Notes under the pieces: generated by a model
What the model saw: the letters and a program-made list of their open reading frames with translations, nothing else
What the model was told of the DNA's origin: nothing
Databases searched by the model: none
Source: Omnitrophica bacterium RBG_13_46_9
GTDB lineage: Bacteria > Omnitrophota > Gorgyraeia > JABMRN01 > RBG-13-46-9
Direction: 5' to 3'
Assembly (NCBI GenBank): GCA_001804045.1
Contig: MHFD01000042.1
Coordinates: 1 to 6,089 of the forward strand
DNA: 6,089 nt
Part shown: piece after piece, positions 5,134 to 6,089 of the stretch
Layout: every line of letters starts with the position of its first letter
Numbering within the stretch: position 1 is the first letter of the stretch
Position numbers and translations under genes: made by a program

Positions 5134-5169
5134 CCTGACAGGTTACGCTATCAGGCGTAACCGGTCAGG
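5134..5169 (+). terminator. Strong hairpin after the EF-hand gene
   Basis: CCTGACAGGTTACGC (5134-5148) pairs with GCGTAACCGGTCAGG (5155-5169) over 15 bp with one mismatch, around the 6-nt loop TATCAG. It begins 15 bases after the stop codon at 5119, so it probably ends or stabilises the transcript. On the + strand the tail (AATCGCCCC) lacks a T-tract, but on the - strand the hairpin is followed by AACAAAAATAG, so it is not a classic intrinsic terminator in either direction. The right arm contains the recurrent 11-mer GCGTAACCGGT. Confidence 0.5.
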
Positions 5170-5258
5170 AATCGCCCCTATGCGGATCATATAGCATGAT
5201 ATAAGAAAAAGGCATCCCGCGTTTTGACGGGGGCTAATACACGTATTAAAGGTAAATA

Positions 5259-5585
5259 ATGCTAAAAGAAATTATCAGCAGATGCAGCGAGTTGGATATT
5301 TATGAAAAACGTTGCAGTACTTTCGGATATTACGAAATCGTTTTTTACAGCAAGGATACGGATAGATGGAATGTGATATTTGCCGAGATTCTAGGAAACG
5401 CAATAAAACCAGCGGGAAAAAAACCTACCGAATGTGACCTTCGTTTGACAAAATCCCACAACGGAATCCGCGAGAATCAGACGCTGTTTAAGAAAGAGTT
5501 TAAAAACGCCACTGTAATCGCTATGTTCTGGCCGTGGGAAAACGGCATTTTTACCACATTAAAGGTAGCTGTTTTGGATAAATAG
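5259..5585 (+). CDS. Conserved-looking hypothetical protein, 108 aa
   Basis: The frame starts at ATG 5259 with AAAGGT (5248-5253) five bases upstream and ends at TAG 5583-5585. The protein (MLKEIISRCSELDIYEKRCS...) is soluble with no signal peptide or transmembrane segment. Notable parts are a tyrosine-rich stretch STFGYYEIVFYSKDTDRW near residues 20-37, a middle AEILGNAIKPAGKKPTECDL segment (about 44-61), and an aromatic C-terminal block IAMFWPWENGIFTTLKVAVL. Alternating hydrophobic residues suggest a small alpha+beta fold. I do not recognise a family or catalytic motif. The coding context, ribosome site and balanced composition make it a real gene. Only 27 bases separate it from the downstream hydrolase, so the two are probably one transcription unit, which hints at a related job but proves nothing. 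Confidence 0.75.
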   Translation: MLKEIISRCSELDIYEKRCSTFGYYEIVFYSKDTDRWNVIFAEILGNAIKPAGKKPTECDLRLTKSHNGIRENQTLFKKEFKNATVIAMFWPWENGIFTTLKVAVLDK

Positions 5586-5612
5586 GATTTCGCCGATTTA
5601 AGGTATAAATAG

Positions 5613-6089
5613 TTGGCAACAATAAAAAAAGACGAGAAGACAGGCATTGTCTATAGAAGCTGGCTGGCAGGCGCGCCGAAAGCTGTCCTTTTGCTTGTCC
5701 ATGGGCTCGGCGCGCACAGCGCGAGGTGGGGGTTTCTATCCGATTTTTTTCTGCAAAAAAACATTTCTTCATATGCCATAGAGCTCAAGGGGTTCGGCGA
5801 AACGAAGGACCCCAGGGGCCATATAGATTCTTTCAATGTGTATCTTAAGGACCTGCGCGCCCTCCGCTGCATAATAAGTGACGAAAATAGAAATAAGGAA
5901 GTCTTCTTGCTCGGCGAGAGCATGGGCGGCCTTATCTCCTTTTTGGCCGCAGTTTCAGTACCGGGTTTAGCGGACGGATTGATTTGCGTATCGCCCGCTT
6001 TTGCGAACAAGATCAAAGTCAGCGTTTTTGAGTATGTTAAAATGATCTCTTCCCTTATCTGGGGCCCCGTAAGGCAATTCGTCATGCCT
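5613..6089 (+). CDS. Alpha/beta hydrolase (lysophospholipase/monoacylglycerol lipase type), 3' truncated by window edge
   Basis: The first 159 codons are present and the gene continues past the window. The in-frame stop TAG (5610-5612) directly precedes TTG 5613, and no ATG or GTG occurs before the first conserved block, so TTG is the probable start; AAGG (5600-5603) is the likely ribosome site. Visible hydrolase elements are a first strand ending in LLLVHGLGAHSARW (oxyanion-hole HG at residues 30-31), the second strand IELKGFGETKDPRGHI (56-71), and the nucleophile elbow GESMGG with Ser103 as the catalytic serine. The acid and histidine of the triad lie beyond the edge. This layout matches the Hydrolase_4 (PF12146) group, which cleaves lysophospholipids or monoacylglycerols in the cytoplasm or at the membrane face. 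No signal peptide is seen. The substrate is not certain. Confidence 0.88.
   Translation, partial: MATIKKDEKTGIVYRSWLAGAPKAVLLLVHGLGAHSARWGFLSDFFLQKNISSYAIELKGFGETKDPRGHIDSFNVYLKDLRALRCIISDENRNKEVFLLGESMGGLISFLAAVSVPGLADGLICVSPAFANKIKVSVFEYVKMISSLIWGPVRQFVMP

Noticed and set aside
5651..6085. 144-aa - strand open frame
   Set aside because: It lies entirely antisense to the clear alpha/beta hydrolase and has no recognisable motif.

Overview
This window looks like a piece of chromosome from an uncultured, moderately AT-rich bacterium. Every gene I can support is on the + strand and uses standard bacterial signals (purine-rich Shine-Dalgarno sites, ATG/GTG/TTG starts). The gene content and the AT-rich intergenic inverted repeat remind me of Omnitrophota (OP3/PVC-related) assemblies. 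That assignment is from memory and is only moderately supported.

Layout, left to right. (1) Bases 1-119 are the end of a protein with a C-terminal LysM domain. (2) Bases 120-394 are non-coding, with overlapping inverted repeats and a good TATAAT -10 box. (3) Bases 395-887 are a small multi-spanning membrane-protein gene that is broken by a roughly 126-bp insertion (561-686) and also by an upstream frameshift. The insertion carries three strong hairpins and resembles the ends of an IS200/IS605-type (TnpB) element. (4) Bases 920-2254 encode a 12-TM major facilitator transporter, followed directly by rlmN (2266-3333), the 23S rRNA/tRNA adenine C2-methyltransferase. (5) A 126-bp inverted repeat (3311-3436) overlaps the 3' end of rlmN. 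One arm has no G and the other has no C. (6) Bases 3437-3884 hold no convincing gene, only short hairpins and doubtful small ORFs. (7) Bases 3885-4223 encode a DUF4870/Tic20-like membrane protein. (8) Bases 4224-4450 are non-coding, with a compact hairpin. (9) Bases 4451-5119 encode an exported, highly charged protein with two canonical EF-hand loops, followed by a near-perfect 15-bp hairpin. (10) Bases 5259-5585 encode an unrecognised 108-residue protein. (11) Bases 5613 to the end encode the N-terminal part of an alpha/beta hydrolase of the lysophospholipase/monoacylglycerol lipase type.

The genes do not form one obvious pathway. The MFS-rlmN pair and the 108-aa/hydrolase pair are close enough to be co-transcribed; the other spacings suggest separate units. 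I see no CRISPR array, tRNA, rRNA, complete transposase or defence system. The most interesting content is the small insertion element inside the membrane-protein gene, the strand-asymmetric inverted repeat at the end of rlmN, and an 11-mer/9-mer (GCGTAACCGGT / CGTAACCGG) that recurs in three separate intergenic regions.
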